Shown piece by piece: positions 41,713 to 52,727 of a stretch of 64,000 bases of DNA; position 1 is the stretch's first letter; the number at the start of each line of letters is the position of its first letter. The notes beneath the pieces were generated by a model. It had not been told where the DNA came from. It made no database searches and worked only from the letters and a program-made list of their open reading frames with translations. The position numbers and the translations under genes were made by a program. The stretch is from Notolepis coatsorum (lineage: Eukaryota; Chordata; Actinopteri; Aulopiformes; Paralepididae). The stretch lies in contig OZ020593.1 in NCBI GenBank assembly GCA_963971535.1, positions 17,177,919 to 17,241,918 on the forward strand, in the 5' to 3' direction.

Positions 41713-42010
41713 TTAAAGGAAAACTCCAACATTTTGGGAAATTAGCTTATTTGCCATCTACCCTGGAGTTAGACAAGAAGATACATACCCTTTCTCTTCT
41801 CTGTGCATGCAGTAGGAGTAGGAAGACACGCACCGTTAGCCTAGCTTAGCGTCAGTCACTGGAAGTAGGTTCCTCCATTAGCCTACAGTAGTTCCCAACG
41901 TCTTCCTACTCCTGCATGCACAGAGAAGAAAAAGGTATGTATCTTCTTGTCTAACTCCAGGGTAGATGGCAAATAAGCAAATTTCCCAAAATGTTGGAGT
42001 TTTCCTTTAA
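41713..42010. mobile_element. 298-bp foldback related to 23396-24021
   Basis: TTAAAGGAAAACTCCAACAT at the left and its complement at the right. Internal stretches (GACAAGAAGATACATACC) also match the larger foldback, and the inverted arms are close to perfect at their ends. Confidence 0.9.
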
Positions 42011-42262
42011 ATGGTAAATGGACTGCATTTATATAGCAGCTTTTATCCAAAGCGCTTTACAACATATGTCTCTCATTCACCCATTCACTCACACATTCAC
42101 ACACCGACGGTGGAGGGTGCCAACCTGCTCATCAGGAGCAGTTAGGGGTTAAGTGTCTCGCTCAAGGACACTTCTACAGACTGCCGGGAGGAGCCAGAAT
42201 TGAACCGTGAACTCTCAGATTACCAGGCGACCGCTCTACCTCCTGAGTCACTGTCGCCCCCG
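42011..42262 (-). mobile_element. tRNA-derived SINE, full copy
   Basis: The minus strand starts GGGGGCGACAGTGACTCAGG with box A-like AGGTAGAGCGGTCG and box B-like GGTTCAATTCT. The body ends GTAAAGCGCTTTGGATAAAA. It lies directly beside the foldback. Confidence 0.85.
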
Positions 42263-42469
42263 GATTACAAGGTATAAAACTTGAAAATAGAAGTGGCTGT
42301 AAATAGTCTGGTTTCTTTACTTCAAGTACAAAAATGAATCAACATAAATGTCTTTGGCGCGGCGACACCGAATGAGATCCAAACAATTCCATCAGATCTC
42401 CTTTCAAGGTTACCTGAGAAGTTGGCCGCCCTGCATATAAACTATTAAATGAAGAAAATGATCACGATA

Positions 42470-43165
42470 TAGAAATGGTAGAAAAAGTGGAGGGACCAAT
42501 TGAAAACATCACAGTGGTGGAAGTTGAGAAAGCATTAAAAGGGATGAAGAACAGAAGAGTGCCAGGTCCAACAGGAGTAACAAGCGACATGATGAAGGCA
42601 GCGGGTATTACAGAAGAGATGGTGAGAGTGTTTGGAAACATCTTGGACGAAGGAGAGATCCCGGGGGAATGGAAAACAAGCGCGACAATAACAATTTATA
42701 AAGGGAAAGGAGGTGCACTTGAATGAAGGTTTTTGAGAGGGTGTTGGAGGAAAGGCTAAAGAGAGTGATAAGTGTGGACAGGAGACCGTATGGATTCTGC
42801 CCAAGAAGATCAACGACCGATGCAATTTTTTTATTGAGGCAGATGCAGGAAAGGTATAGAGAGAAGAAAAATAAATTATATCACGTTTTTGTAGATCTGG
42901 AAAAGGCATTTGACAAAATACCAAGGAGTGATATAGAATGGAGCTTAGGAGGCAGAATATACCAGATAGACTTGTGAGAGCTGTAATGTCAGTGTACTGT
43001 ATGTGGGAACTGTAATGTCACTATGTGGGAGCTGTAATGTCACTATATGTGGGAGCCACTTCGAGAGTTAATACAGTAGCTGGAACATCGGAGGACTTTG
43101 ACATTGGAGTGGGGGTGCACCAGGGTTCGGCTCTTAGCCCACTGCTCTTCATTATGGAGGAATAT
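42470..43165 (+). pseudogene. RTE-like LINE reverse transcriptase fragment
   Basis: Plus-strand frames give KALKGMKNRRVPGPTGVTSD, GEIPGEWKTSATITIYKGKG, MKVFERVLEERL, PRRSTTDAIFLLRQMQERYR and KLYHVFVDLEKAFDKIPR. After a gap they give GVGVHQGSALSPLLF. These are ordered RT motifs of the RTE-like class. Stops and deletions break it, and a GTGGGAGCTGTAATGTCACT-type triplication sits at 42990-43060. The YxDD region is missing. Confidence 0.75.
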
Positions 43166-43325
43166 TACGAGTGGAACGCTTTGATGGCATGATGTGGTGT
43201 GGAACCCAATTTGCAGTATAGACCAAGGAGAGGATAGATGGAAGAATGTTACGAGTGGAACGCTTTGATGGCATGATGTGGTGTGGAACCCAATTTGCAG
43301 TATAGACCAAGGAGAGGATATATAG
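43162..43325. repeat. 84-bp tandem duplication
   Basis: TTACGAGTGGAACGCTTTGA onward at 43165 and again at 43249, nearly identical, overlapping the end of the RT fragment. Confidence 0.9.
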
Positions 43326-43329
43326 GAGA

Positions 43330-43800
43330 CGGTAGGCGTTGGTTGCTTCTTTCAGGATAACGTGCACTTTATTGACACACGGAATATAATATGAAAAGAA
43401 CACTTTGAAAAGGAAAAGAAAAGAGAGACCGTGTCTCAAACAACGATATAAACACAACACTAAAAGAGTACTCATGATGGTGAACAACAAACAAAAGTAA
43501 TGATCCAGCAACGGACAGCTGGATTGACAACACTTATATACAAGGACTAATTAGAGACAAGAGGATGATTAGTGAAATGACACACAGCTGGGTAATGACT
43601 AAACATGAAACGTAACAGGGGAAATATACAGAAACATGACAACACCAAACAGCACATAGATACAGACACAAGGAGACAAAACTAAATTAGACAATGGAGC
43701 ACAGTAAGGACAACAGATGAACACACAACAGATTGGTGATGACAGACAGGACATTAATAAATAAAAGACAACAAAGATGAATGCACTGAACTAGTCCCCC
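43330..43800. other. No gene seen
   Basis: A-rich non-coding sequence between the RTE fragment and the RECQL pseudogene. Confidence 0.4.
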
Positions 43801-44355
43801 TGGTGGTTGAGGGACGTAGTTCAGGCGTGGGAATTGTCCATGGACAGATGAGGGTTGTGGGAATTGTCCATGGACAGATGAGGGTTGTGATGCAGGACTG
43901 GGGCGTCCAAGCAGGCCCCCCGGGAACGGGAAGGGTGGGAGGGATGCAGCACCGGCGGGGAGAGGTAGGGGAAAGGGGACACAGGGAACAGGACCTGTGG
44001 GAGGTAGGGGAAAGGGGACACAGGGAACAGGACCCCGTGGGAATCGGGCCGGGGGAAGGGGGTCGACGAGGGAGGCGAGGAGGGCTGGAGCAGGGGGGGG
44101 TAGAGACGATGGGCTAGGAGTGGGACCTGGGGCTGGGATCTCCTCAGTGGCGAGACCCGCCGCCGAACCCCGAACCGGAGGCTCCCCGACGGCAGGACCC
44201 GGCACAGGACCCGGTGCAGGACCCCCAACTGGGGTCCCTCCGGCAATAGGGTCCGGCGTCGCTCTCCGGGCAGACAACACTCCGGTGACGTGGCCCCGAA
44301 GATAGTCCCATAGAGAGGGATCGTCTCCCGAAACCTCCCAGGGAGGAGACCCTGA
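43800..44355 (-). other. GC-rich, Pro/Gly-biased open stretch
   Basis: Several overlapping frames are open because of low-complexity GC-rich DNA. Two short duplications are present: GGAATTGTCCATGGACAGAT (43830 and 43860) and a GGTAGGGGAAAGGGGACACA repeat (about 43965 and 44004). The minus-strand frame following the RECQL piece cannot be assigned to a gene. Confidence 0.3.
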
Positions 44356-44359
44356 CCAG

Positions 44360-44785
44360 GGCGGCAGGTGTCACACATCTGGTTGCATCCCTCGTCATCC
44401 CAGACCTCATCAAAGTGAACGGCCATGAGAGACCTCCGACACCTGTCGACGTTTTGGCAGTAGTCAACCATTTGCTGACGCTTCTTCTGGCCTCCATCAC
44501 TACCATGGTGCTGATCCTGAAGATATCGGCAAAACCAAAGTAGACAATGCAGTCTGCTGGTCCGTCATCTCTGCCTGCTCGCCCGCTCTCCTGGTAATAG
44601 TTCTCTATGGACTTGCTGATGGTGTGATGGATGACGAACTTGACGTCCAGCTTGTCGATGCCCATTCCGAATGCCACCGTAGCCACCACCACCTGGATCT
44701 TGTTGTTGGTCCACTTGCGGTGAATCCGGGACTTGTCGTCGGGGTCCATGTTACCGTGTTTTACTGACGCACCTGCTCCTCTGCT
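44360..44785 (-). pseudogene. recql: Processed pseudogene fragment of RECQL helicase
   Basis: The minus strand encodes, without introns, the end of helicase domain 2 and the start of the zinc-binding region of RecQ1. Motifs are [20 protein letters not shown] (motif V region), [18 protein letters not shown] (motif VI with the QxxGRxGRD signature), [14 protein letters not shown], then after a frameshift [20 protein letters not shown] and CNQMCDTC. Helicase RECQL unwinds DNA with 3'-5' polarity. In vertebrates this region spans several exons, so contiguity points to an mRNA copy. It is truncated on both sides. Confidence 0.8.
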
Positions 44786-44789
44786 CTCA

Positions 44790-46860
44790 ATCAATCAATC
44801 AAATCCTTTATTTAACCAGATAAGCATCATTGAGATTAAAATCTCTTTTTCAAGAGCGATCTGGCCAAGCAAGGCAGTAGAAAGTTTCAACATAAAAAAG
44901 AGAACATCACAATAAAATACAGATAAAACATTTACAGCAAGCTCCAATTTCAGGCAAGTTATCAAACAGGCAAATTATCAAACACAGTTGCACTGTCCGA
45001 GGGAACTGAGTTCGTAGGATTTTAAAATGGCTTTGAATTCTCCGAGGGTGACCAGTCCTGGTAATTTTAGGTCCTCCTGTATCTTGTTCCAAGATGAAGG
45101 AGCAGCATATTTAAAAGCCCTTTTTCCCAATTCAGTTCTCATATGGGGAACTTCCAGTGTTAGAGCAGCTTGAGAATGAAGGGCATACTTATATTGCTTT
45201 GTGCACAGAAGCACACTTAGGTACGAGGGAACCAGTTTAAGCAGAGCTTTGTGCACAAGAGAGAGCCATCGAGAAAATCGCCATATTTGTAGAGATGGGT
45301 AACTTGCAATGGTATATAGGGTGCAATGGTGCACTCGATTTCCACATCCTGTGACAAAGCGTAAGGCAGAATGGTACACAGTATCAAGCTTTCTAAGGTA
45401 CTGATCAGGTGCATACATGTAGAGTAAGTCACCATAATCGAGTAGTGGTAAGAAGGTGGTCGAGATCAGGTGACTTCTCACTTTAAGTGAAAAACAGGAT
45501 CTGTTTCTGAAAAAGAAGCAGAGTTTAAGCTTCAGCTTTGACACAAGTTTGTCTATGTGAGATTTAAACGTAAGGTTCTCGTCCACTGTAATGAGATTTA
45601 AACGTACAGTAAGGTTCTCGTCCATAGTAATGCCTAGATATTTGTACGAAGCAACCCTTTCGATGTCAGTCCCTCCAGCAGTAAGTGTGGGAAGATCAGC
45701 TGGGAGTCTCTTCCCATTTGAGAAGAGCATACACTTTGATTTGCCAGCATTTAACACTAGCTTAAGCTGGGTAAGATGTGACTGAACAATGTCAAAGGCA
45801 GATTGTAAGAACTCCATCGTTTGCACAACACTGGGAGATGAGCAATACATTACTGTGTCATCAGCATAGAAATGGTAAGCAGCATTAGACAGGTTGATAC
45901 AAAGATAATTTACATATATGGAGAACAGTAGAGGTCCCAGTACGGAACCTTGTGGTACACCCTTAAGTACAGGGAGGAAAGATGATGATAAACTAGCAGA
46001 CTGTACACGCTGTGATCTACCCGTCAGGTAATTTGAAAACCACTCTACAGCCTGTCTAGATAAACCAGTTTTATGTAGACACTTCGATAAAATGGCATGG
46101 TCAACCGTATCAAAGGCTTTGGATAAGTCTAGGAACAGAGCTGCACAGTATTTATTGGAATCCAGTGATTCAATGACATCATTGACTACTTTAAGAGTAG
46201 CAGTGATCGCGCTGTGCTTCTTTCTGAAACCTGACTGGTTCTTGGAAAGCAGGCCATGTGAGTCTAAGAAATCTTTTAGCTGCTCACTTATTAGTTTCTC
46301 AATGACTTTGGCTAAAACACACAACTTTGAGATTGGTCTGTAATTGTTAAGGGATGAGGGATCACCCCCTTTCAACAGGGGGAGGACGTGGGCAGATTTC
46401 CAGACTAATGCAATCTCATTGCTTTCGATGGTGAGATAAAAAATGTAAGTTAAAGGTTCTGCAATAAAATCAGCAGCTGCCTTGAGAAAATGAGGCTCCA
46501 ACTTATCCGGACCTGCAGATTTGTCTGAGTTGAGCTTCTTTAGGGCCCTATGGACCTCAACCACCTCAAAAGGAGATCAATTGAAGGGTTCAGTTTCTGA
46601 GTTTGAGGGGGGTGACATAAGGGGCCCCTGATGTTCAGAGTCTGATGGCTGTAGTGACTCAAACAAGGATCCTGATGAAATAAAATGTTGTTAAAAGAAT
46701 TAAGAATGGTTAATTTATCAGTCACAGTACAGGACTCAGTTTCTATGCTGAGTGGCAATTCATTTGTGATGTCACTCCCATAAGTGGTCTTGATAACCTT
46801 CCAAAATGCTCTGCACTTACCAGCGTAAAAGCAGTGGCTCAGCAAGCAAAATATATTCAC
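44790..46860 (-). mobile_element. CR1/Jockey-superfamily LINE with long RT frame
   Basis: The minus-strand frame 46564-44978 encodes 528 residues. It has successive RT motifs NNYRPISKLCVLAKVIEKLI, FRKKHSAITATL, LFLDLSKAFDTVDHAIL, GVPQGSVLGPLLFSIYVN and the catalytic YADDTVMYC, then the thumb and a long C-terminal region. Upstream sequence in another frame (about 46860-46570; KCRAFWKVIKTTYG, ELPLSIETESCTVTDKL) is the pre-RT region, offset by a frameshift. A 12-codon duplication (DENLT twice) lies near 45570-45630. The 3' end is AATAAAGGATTTGATTGATT with a TTGA tail at about 44790-44805. No endonuclease domain remains. Confidence 0.85.
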
Positions 46861-47036
46861 TGCTGCATCCACAGGAAGGCCCTAGCTGCCAAAAAAATGC
46901 CTGCAACAACCAGGAAGGGGGTTGGGAATTGGCATAACGACTAACAGTGGGATGGGAGAAAAATCGGAAAAAGGAGGGGGAAAAAGATAATAAAAAAGTA
47001 GCCAAATTACACTATAAAACGAACTGGATAGTTGAT

Positions 47037-47652
47037 TTAAAGGGGACATGCATTATAAATGTCTTTTTTCAGTGTCTAGCATTGTATTATAGTAATAGGA
47101 GTTAGTATCAATGTGTCTGTGTCTCTAAATACCAGATTGGCGGATTGCCACAGAGAGCGAGCGAGAGAGAGAGGGAGAAACAGATACACCCTCGGACAGA
47201 GCACACATACACACACGCGCGTCGCGCTGTCGTCTCTCGTCTGTCTCTCTCTCCCCCTCTCTATCTCTCTCGATTCTGGAGCATAACTAACGCCCCGTCT
47301 ATAGCTGTAGCGCACAGTGGAAGACTTCCTCAAACGGGAGAGGGAGAGAGAGAAGGGGACCTGCGTATCTCACACACGCAGCTGTGTTCACACAGTGCTC
47401 CGTGTCTCTCTCTCTGTCTGCCACTCACAGACTGTGTGGATGACTGTCACTGAAAGCGCTTATGGGCGGAGCCCAGCCAATAACAGGCTGAAATCCTGAG
47501 GCTGGAAAATTATGCTTTTGAGTACACCATTAGAAATATAAAACAATGATTTATTTTTTAAAATAAACCCTACAGATGTCTTCCATAGACTCACAGGAAT
47601 TGTGTAAAGTTGCCCAAATAGTGCTAGGAATAGCAATGCATGTCCCCTTTAA
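47037..47652. mobile_element. TTAA element with AAGGGGACATGCATT ends
   Basis: TTAA at 47037-47040 and 47649-47652, inverted ends AGGGGACATGCATT / AATGCATGTCCCCT. Internal GA-rich and CT-rich tracts give the low-complexity frames seen there. A truncated relative is at 32255-32497. Confidence 0.85.
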
Positions 47653-47654
47653 CT

Positions 47655-47915
47655 TCATGCTGAAGCCGTTCTAAAATCAGCTATAAACGTAAACATGTGT
47701 GTGTGGCTGTGTGCGTGCGTGAGCGCACGTCCCATCTCCGGTCTAGCTGACTGTACCCCTGGCTCTCTTATCATCAGCATTATGAGATAGTAACTAAATA
47801 GTAATGCACAGCCACTTGGAAAAGTGACTGTAATCAGATTACTGGCTTGTAAAAAGTAACAAGTTAGATTACTATTTACTGAAAAAAAGTTATCAGATTA
47901 GTTACTGGCATCACT
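47655..47915. other. No gene seen
   Basis: Contains a TAATCAGATTACTGG / AGATTAGTTACTGG type low-order repeat (47820-47910) of a kind common in fish MITEs. No ORF. Confidence 0.35.
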
Positions 47916-47919
47916 TGTC

Positions 47920-48265
47920 AGATGGCAGGACGGAAGGACCAGTGCCGAGGTGGATGAGATCTGTGGTGTCAGGGAAATTGATTTCAAGGTGAGATATGGA
48001 CGTCTCATGTGGTTTTGGACATGTGAGAAGATCGGAGGAGGCGGGGGGGGATGTTGAGAGGGGTGGAGGAAATGATTGTGGATGGGCGGAGACCGAGAGG
48101 GAGACCGAAGCAGACGTGGAGGGGATGTGTGGAGAATGATATGAGGGATCTGGAGATACATGAAGACATGGCACAAAACCGTGCCCAGTGGCGTGGAGTC
48201 ATCGCCCCGTCCAACCTCACTGTAGTGGGAAAATAGGGACGTAAAACGAAAATGATGATGATGAT
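47920..48265 (+). pseudogene. RTE-like LINE ORF2 C-terminal end and tail
   Basis: Plus-strand frames read RYGRLMWFWTCEK, then MIVDGRRPRGRPKQTWRGCV and MAQNRAQWRGVIAP, the C-terminal signature of RTE-type ORF2 (GRRPRGRPK, then W). The 3' end is a short (ATG)n tail at 48252-48264. Confidence 0.8.
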
Positions 48266-48492
48266 GAAGTATATCACGGCATACATACCTTATGCATACT
48301 GCACCTTATGTGTATAGAGAGAGAGAGCGGGGGGGGGGGGGTGACAGAGGCTACCTTTCTTTCCGTCTCTCCAGACAGCATCTGCACCCCGAGAAGCCTC
48401 CGCCTCATCTCCTCACATCTGTCTGTTGCAATCAAACAGCTGCTGCCCTCCTACCCCTCCATATCACCATCCATCCGTCTCTCGCTCTCCAC

Positions 48493-49417
48493 TTAACACA
48501 TTAGGTGCCAGCAACGAGATATCTCGTTGTTGGCCTCCATGCGGTGAGTGCCAATGACGAGAAATCTCGTTATTTAATCGTTATTTCTTTTATTAGCGAT
48601 ATCCATTCATCTTTCATCCATCCAGCCTCACGTTATCATTGGGACTGGCTCTGACCTCGAAAAGGGCAAATACCGCCCCCTATCGTCTCCCGGATGGTAT
48701 TGCACCCATTGGAAATGCATGAGAAAAAAAACTCCGGGATCCACATTTTACTTCTGAGCCATGTAACCTGAGACTATTGCATCCACTGAGGGAACTGGGA
48801 GCAGCGTTGATTATGTGTTTCGAGGTATAACGTTGGATCAATAAACGTGATCGATATTTGGAATGGCGATCAGGAATTGGAATAATCTTTTTGCAGAACA
48901 TCTGAGGTAAGGACTTTATTTTACCAGTCTTTAATTAGGGTTAATCAGATGTTTTTTCACAGATTTCACAACGTGTCTCTATGTGTGTGTGTGTGTGGCG
49001 TTAGCGCCAGGCAGGGCATAGATAATCGATTTTTCAGAACGCTTCTCTAGCGTGCATAAGTACACATAATACTATCGATAGTCTAGCGTTTATTTGAAAA
49101 CGATTAATAAATAGGCCGAAAAATGACAACGTGTTTTGTGTATTCCAGTAAAGGGCTATTTTTGCGGATTTTTCTGGAATCACTAGAAATCTTCAAAACT
49201 ATACTCGTATTCAAAACGGTATAAAACGGAAATGTACCAATTTAATTTCGTACATGTTGACTGCAAGCAAGTCATTGATAAGCGACGGTTGTATTAGACA
49301 CATAGCCATAATTTAAGATATAGTTTATGCGTTTGCAAATATCCCCGTCCTCTCATTGACTAAAGCGCTGGCACTCGCGATAAATCGTGCACCCCCTGCT
49401 GGCAACCAATGTGTTAA
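48493..49417. mobile_element. TTAA element, family B copy 2
   Basis: TTAA at 48493-48496 and 49414-49417. The left end CACATTAGGTGCCAGCA and right end CTGGCAACCAATGTG are inverted partners. 925 bp, no ORF. It aligns with 7353-8066. A CTCF-like TGCCAGCAGGGGGTGCA lies on the minus strand at 49388-49404. Confidence 0.85.
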
Positions 49418-49885
49418 CGGCAGAGGATATCACTCTATAAACTCTGAGGTCCATCTCATATGCACAGAAGCAGATTTTTCCGCTTTCCTCTTCTCCTATT
49501 CTCTTTACAGTGCCTCATTCTTTATGATCTAATAATAGTTCACTCTCTCTCTCGTTCGTTTGACGAACCTCGTCACGCGTGTCAGCGTGTCAAGCTGCAG
49601 CCGGTAGTGTCTCTAGGGTCATTAAAGGACCAGCCACTGTGCCACTGATGAGCACGTCGCTCATTTCCACCCCACCACCCCATCCAAGCCCGGCCCAGGC
49701 ATTGTGGCTCAAATTAAGGAGGATGACTAATGCTTTGTTTGCAATCAAAACGGGCTTAAGTGGGGACTATTTAAAGCTCTCGCCTGACGTACTCTCGAGA
49801 ACTCTTGCCTACGTGCACACTCGGATGCGTGCGCGCGCACACACACACATACATGATTACATTCTGCAGTAGTGGAAATTAGGTA
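49418..49885. other. No gene seen
   Basis: Unassigned sequence with a short (CA)n tract near 49838-49850. Only chance ORFs. Confidence 0.4.
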
Positions 49886-50790
49886 TTAACACATTCGGGG
49901 CCATTGGGATCTGTCTAATCCCACTCTATACGGCCAGCATTTCATAATAAACTTTCATTGTGTGTGATGCTGTTTGTAGAGCTAAAATTGACACTATAAA
50001 CCGTCCCTTCAATATGCCTTATACAAATAATTTTTTCATCAATACGTTCCCATTTTATAGCGTCGTGAATATGAACTATATACCGGAATGTTCTGTTATA
50101 TTTCCTGGAACGCAAGATAAAGGGTGCTAAGCTAATAACGTTAAATCGAATGGCGTTTCGGCCAGCTAGAGCTAAAACTCAAAATGCCTATTGTCGGTAT
50201 CATGGTCCACCATGAATGCATGAAAGGGGGTGGGGGGACGTCGTTTCTGATTATTGATTACCAATAACGGCATTCGCCTCAGTAGCCTTATTCGCTGATC
50301 GGCTTGGGTATGATAACAAGGCCTGATCAGCATGTAATTTACGTGAAAAAGCTGTTACCTGTGGCCGGTTGGATCCACAAAAGGATTTCCCAGTTATCGA
50401 TCGCCATCTGGTAGATCCATATGTCCATTGGCTGATGCTATATTCCTTTACTGCACACTGAATTCAGCGTCCCAAAGACTATTCCAGGCCATCGGCTACA
50501 CGCATAGCTTTAGGCTAACAGAAAAACCCATGCATAATAAAAAATTCAAAAACATCGGTCTGTAACAGGGAACACTGCATTATCGAGACAGCGCCCCTAT
50601 GAGGATCTGGCCGGTAATGCACTTTTCCGAATTCCAAGAGTAGGGTAAATCTGCAGTGCCGCAGGGTGACATTGAGTGGGATATTACAATGGAATAAAAG
50701 CCAAAACAACCTTGCCACGGACATATCCGTGGTTGGCCCTCAACCGTTGGATCCGAAACATGGACATGTCCGTGGTTGGCCCCGAATGTG
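49886..50790. mobile_element. TTAA element, family C copy 2
   Basis: TTAA at 49886-49889 then CACATTCGGGGCCATTGG. The right end TTGGCCCCGAATGTG is the inverted partner, but the expected TTAA is now AGTA. Contains CCACGGACATATCCGTGG (50715-50732), a perfect palindrome. Confidence 0.8.
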
Positions 50791-50984
50791 AGTAGTGTAC
50801 TACTCAAGTAAGCTACTTATAGTTTACGTGAGTATTTTCATTTTAACTTTACTCTTTATTACATTTATCTGAACCCATGAGTTACAGGTTACTTTGAAGA
50901 AAAAGATTTTGCATTTGATACACAAACGTCATGTAAAACGCATACTTTTACTTTAGATACTGTCACATTTTTTACTCGGATACG

Positions 50985-51545
50985 TGAAAGTTGTAATAAG
51001 ATATTTAAAGAGATGAAACACTTTTGAGGGTATTTATTATAAAAAGTGAATAAGCAAGGTATTATAAAAAGTGAATAAGCAAAGTATTACAAAAAGTGAA
51101 TAAGCAAAGTATTATAAAAAGTGAATAAGCAAAGTACAATTGAAATCCAGTTGGTACAACCGGCCGGTCGTATATAAAAGCAAATGCAGTCAAGTCATTG
51201 TCCCGTCAGTCCAGTCAGTGTCCAGCAGTCTCGTCCAGTCCGTGAAGCAGAGAAGTCCCCTCCTTCCCTGTCAGGGTGCTCTTTATTAGCGGCCCCACAG
51301 TCGAGTGTGTATGTGTCTCTGTCCTGAGTGCACGTTGTGTGTGTTGTGTATTGCACATTTCCGTGCACACATGTGCATGTGTGTGTCTGTGTGTCTTTAT
51401 CGATAACGATCTGTGATTAATGGAGACTGTGGTATGTTGACCAGTACCTGACCGGGGTCTTATAATCCCTTGGCTAGTCGTATATTAGTGACTTGTGGCA
51501 TTTTGTGACAATGAGTTGAATTATTTGATCTGGGCTAATCTGGTG
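50985..51545. repeat. Dispersed repeat R1 copy 2
   Basis: Same order of motifs as 23265-24510 but without the foldback. It contains a 28-30 bp tandem repeat (AAAAAGTGAATAAGCAAAGT) at about 51041-51140 and a TATATAAAAG box at about 51171. Confidence 0.6.
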
Positions 51546-51639
51546 AGATCTCTCACCAAAGGACTTAAGTGGATGCAAATGGTGTTTCTGGTCTGGGGGG
51601 GGGGGTTTATAAGTCTGTGGCCGACGTTAAATGAATCAT

Positions 51640-52127
51640 GTAGTATGGGTGATATATTGATCATAGCAGTTTGTATCAAAAATGGTAAACAAACAGGCTG
51701 AAACTCACCCCAGTCTCCTCGTAGCGTTGGGTGATGAGCGTGGAGCAAAAATATTGCTATTATGGGATGTTGATATATGCGATCCATTTCCAGGTTGTAT
51801 AATAGTATATACGTCCAAATCATGTTGTTTATCGAGTTATTGGCAACGGATCGCTATCCATTGTGTCGAGCTCGAGTATCGCGAGTGGCCGGACCGAATA
51901 TGGATGAGCACCTACTTCCTGCCGCTCATTTCCTGTTTGGGCGATCCGCCGATCGGCCACCAGATGGCGCTCTTGAACCATTGGAGAGTTGAGAGGAGAT
52001 CAACAGGGGATCTCAAGACTCCATGGGTAAAATATGATTGCCATCACAGATTTTTGAAATATTGATTGGCAGATTACGCATGGCGGAGAATGACGTGGAA
52101 ACTCGTCCTTGGCGAATAAGGGGTTAA
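51640..52127. mobile_element. TTAA element, family A copy 4 (inverted, divergent)
   Basis: Complementary in order to the first half of family A copies and ending at TTAA 52124-52127 with GGCGAATAAGGGG. The other end is not complete. It keeps the CTCF-like motif. Confidence 0.7.
51955..51971 (+). promoter_or_regulatory. CTCF-like core motif in family A copy 4
   Basis: GGCCACCAGATGGCGCT on the plus strand, identical to the other three copies although the surrounding element has diverged. Confidence 0.55.
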
Positions 52128-52510
52128 TTTAGTAATAATTTAACAATACATTCAATAGCAAATACTTTTACCACAGTACTCATGTATCTGGATATTTAAG
52201 GAACTGTGTAGCTCTTCCACCACTGATATTCTGTCACTAACCCCTACTCATGTGAGAGCCAACGCGCCCTGGCTGAGGCATGGATCATTTCATACTGTTC
52301 TGTTATATGGGCCTGTGGCATTTTCAAGGGTAATTGCTGGACTGAAAAATGGCTGCACATATGCTGACATTTCCCACTTGTTAAGCCCTGACACACAATG
52401 CGGGTCCACATAACACAATGTTCTCTCCACAAACACTTCCCAGGGCGTGCGGTCACACGCTACTTTTGCACAGAGACACAGCGGTGGAGGAGGTCAGTAA
52501 AGGGAGAAAT
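52128..52510. other. No gene seen
   Basis: Non-coding sequence between two TTAA elements. Confidence 0.4.
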
Positions 52511-52514
52511 ACCC

Positions 52515-52720
52515 AATAGATTCAAGATTCAAGAGTTGTATTTGTCACATACATACACACAAGACATGCAGTGAAATGTAGGTGGCCATGCCCGCCTCGA
52601 TTGTGCAAAATTACAAATAATAAAATAGAATAGATAATAAAATAGAGTAGACATGATAAAAAAAGTAATACGAATAAGAATAAAATACAATCACAATACA
52701 TATGACGATAAATAAGTATA
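52515..52720 (-). mobile_element. LINE 3' tail (TTGAATC type)
   Basis: The minus strand reads CATGTCTTGTGTGTATGTAT, then GACAAATACAACTCTTGAAT. This is a 3' terminus common to fish LINEs or the SINEs they mobilise. Confidence 0.5.
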
Positions 52721-52727
52721 ATTCGTA

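Noticed and set aside
43687-44280. Proline-rich 197-residue protein
   Set aside because: GC-rich low-complexity DNA leaves several frames open at once. It continues past the RECQL fragment with no domain or splice support.
47076-47499. Short Arg/Glu-rich frames in GA/CT tracts
   Set aside because: They lie inside the TTAA element 47037-47652 and come from simple-sequence tracts.
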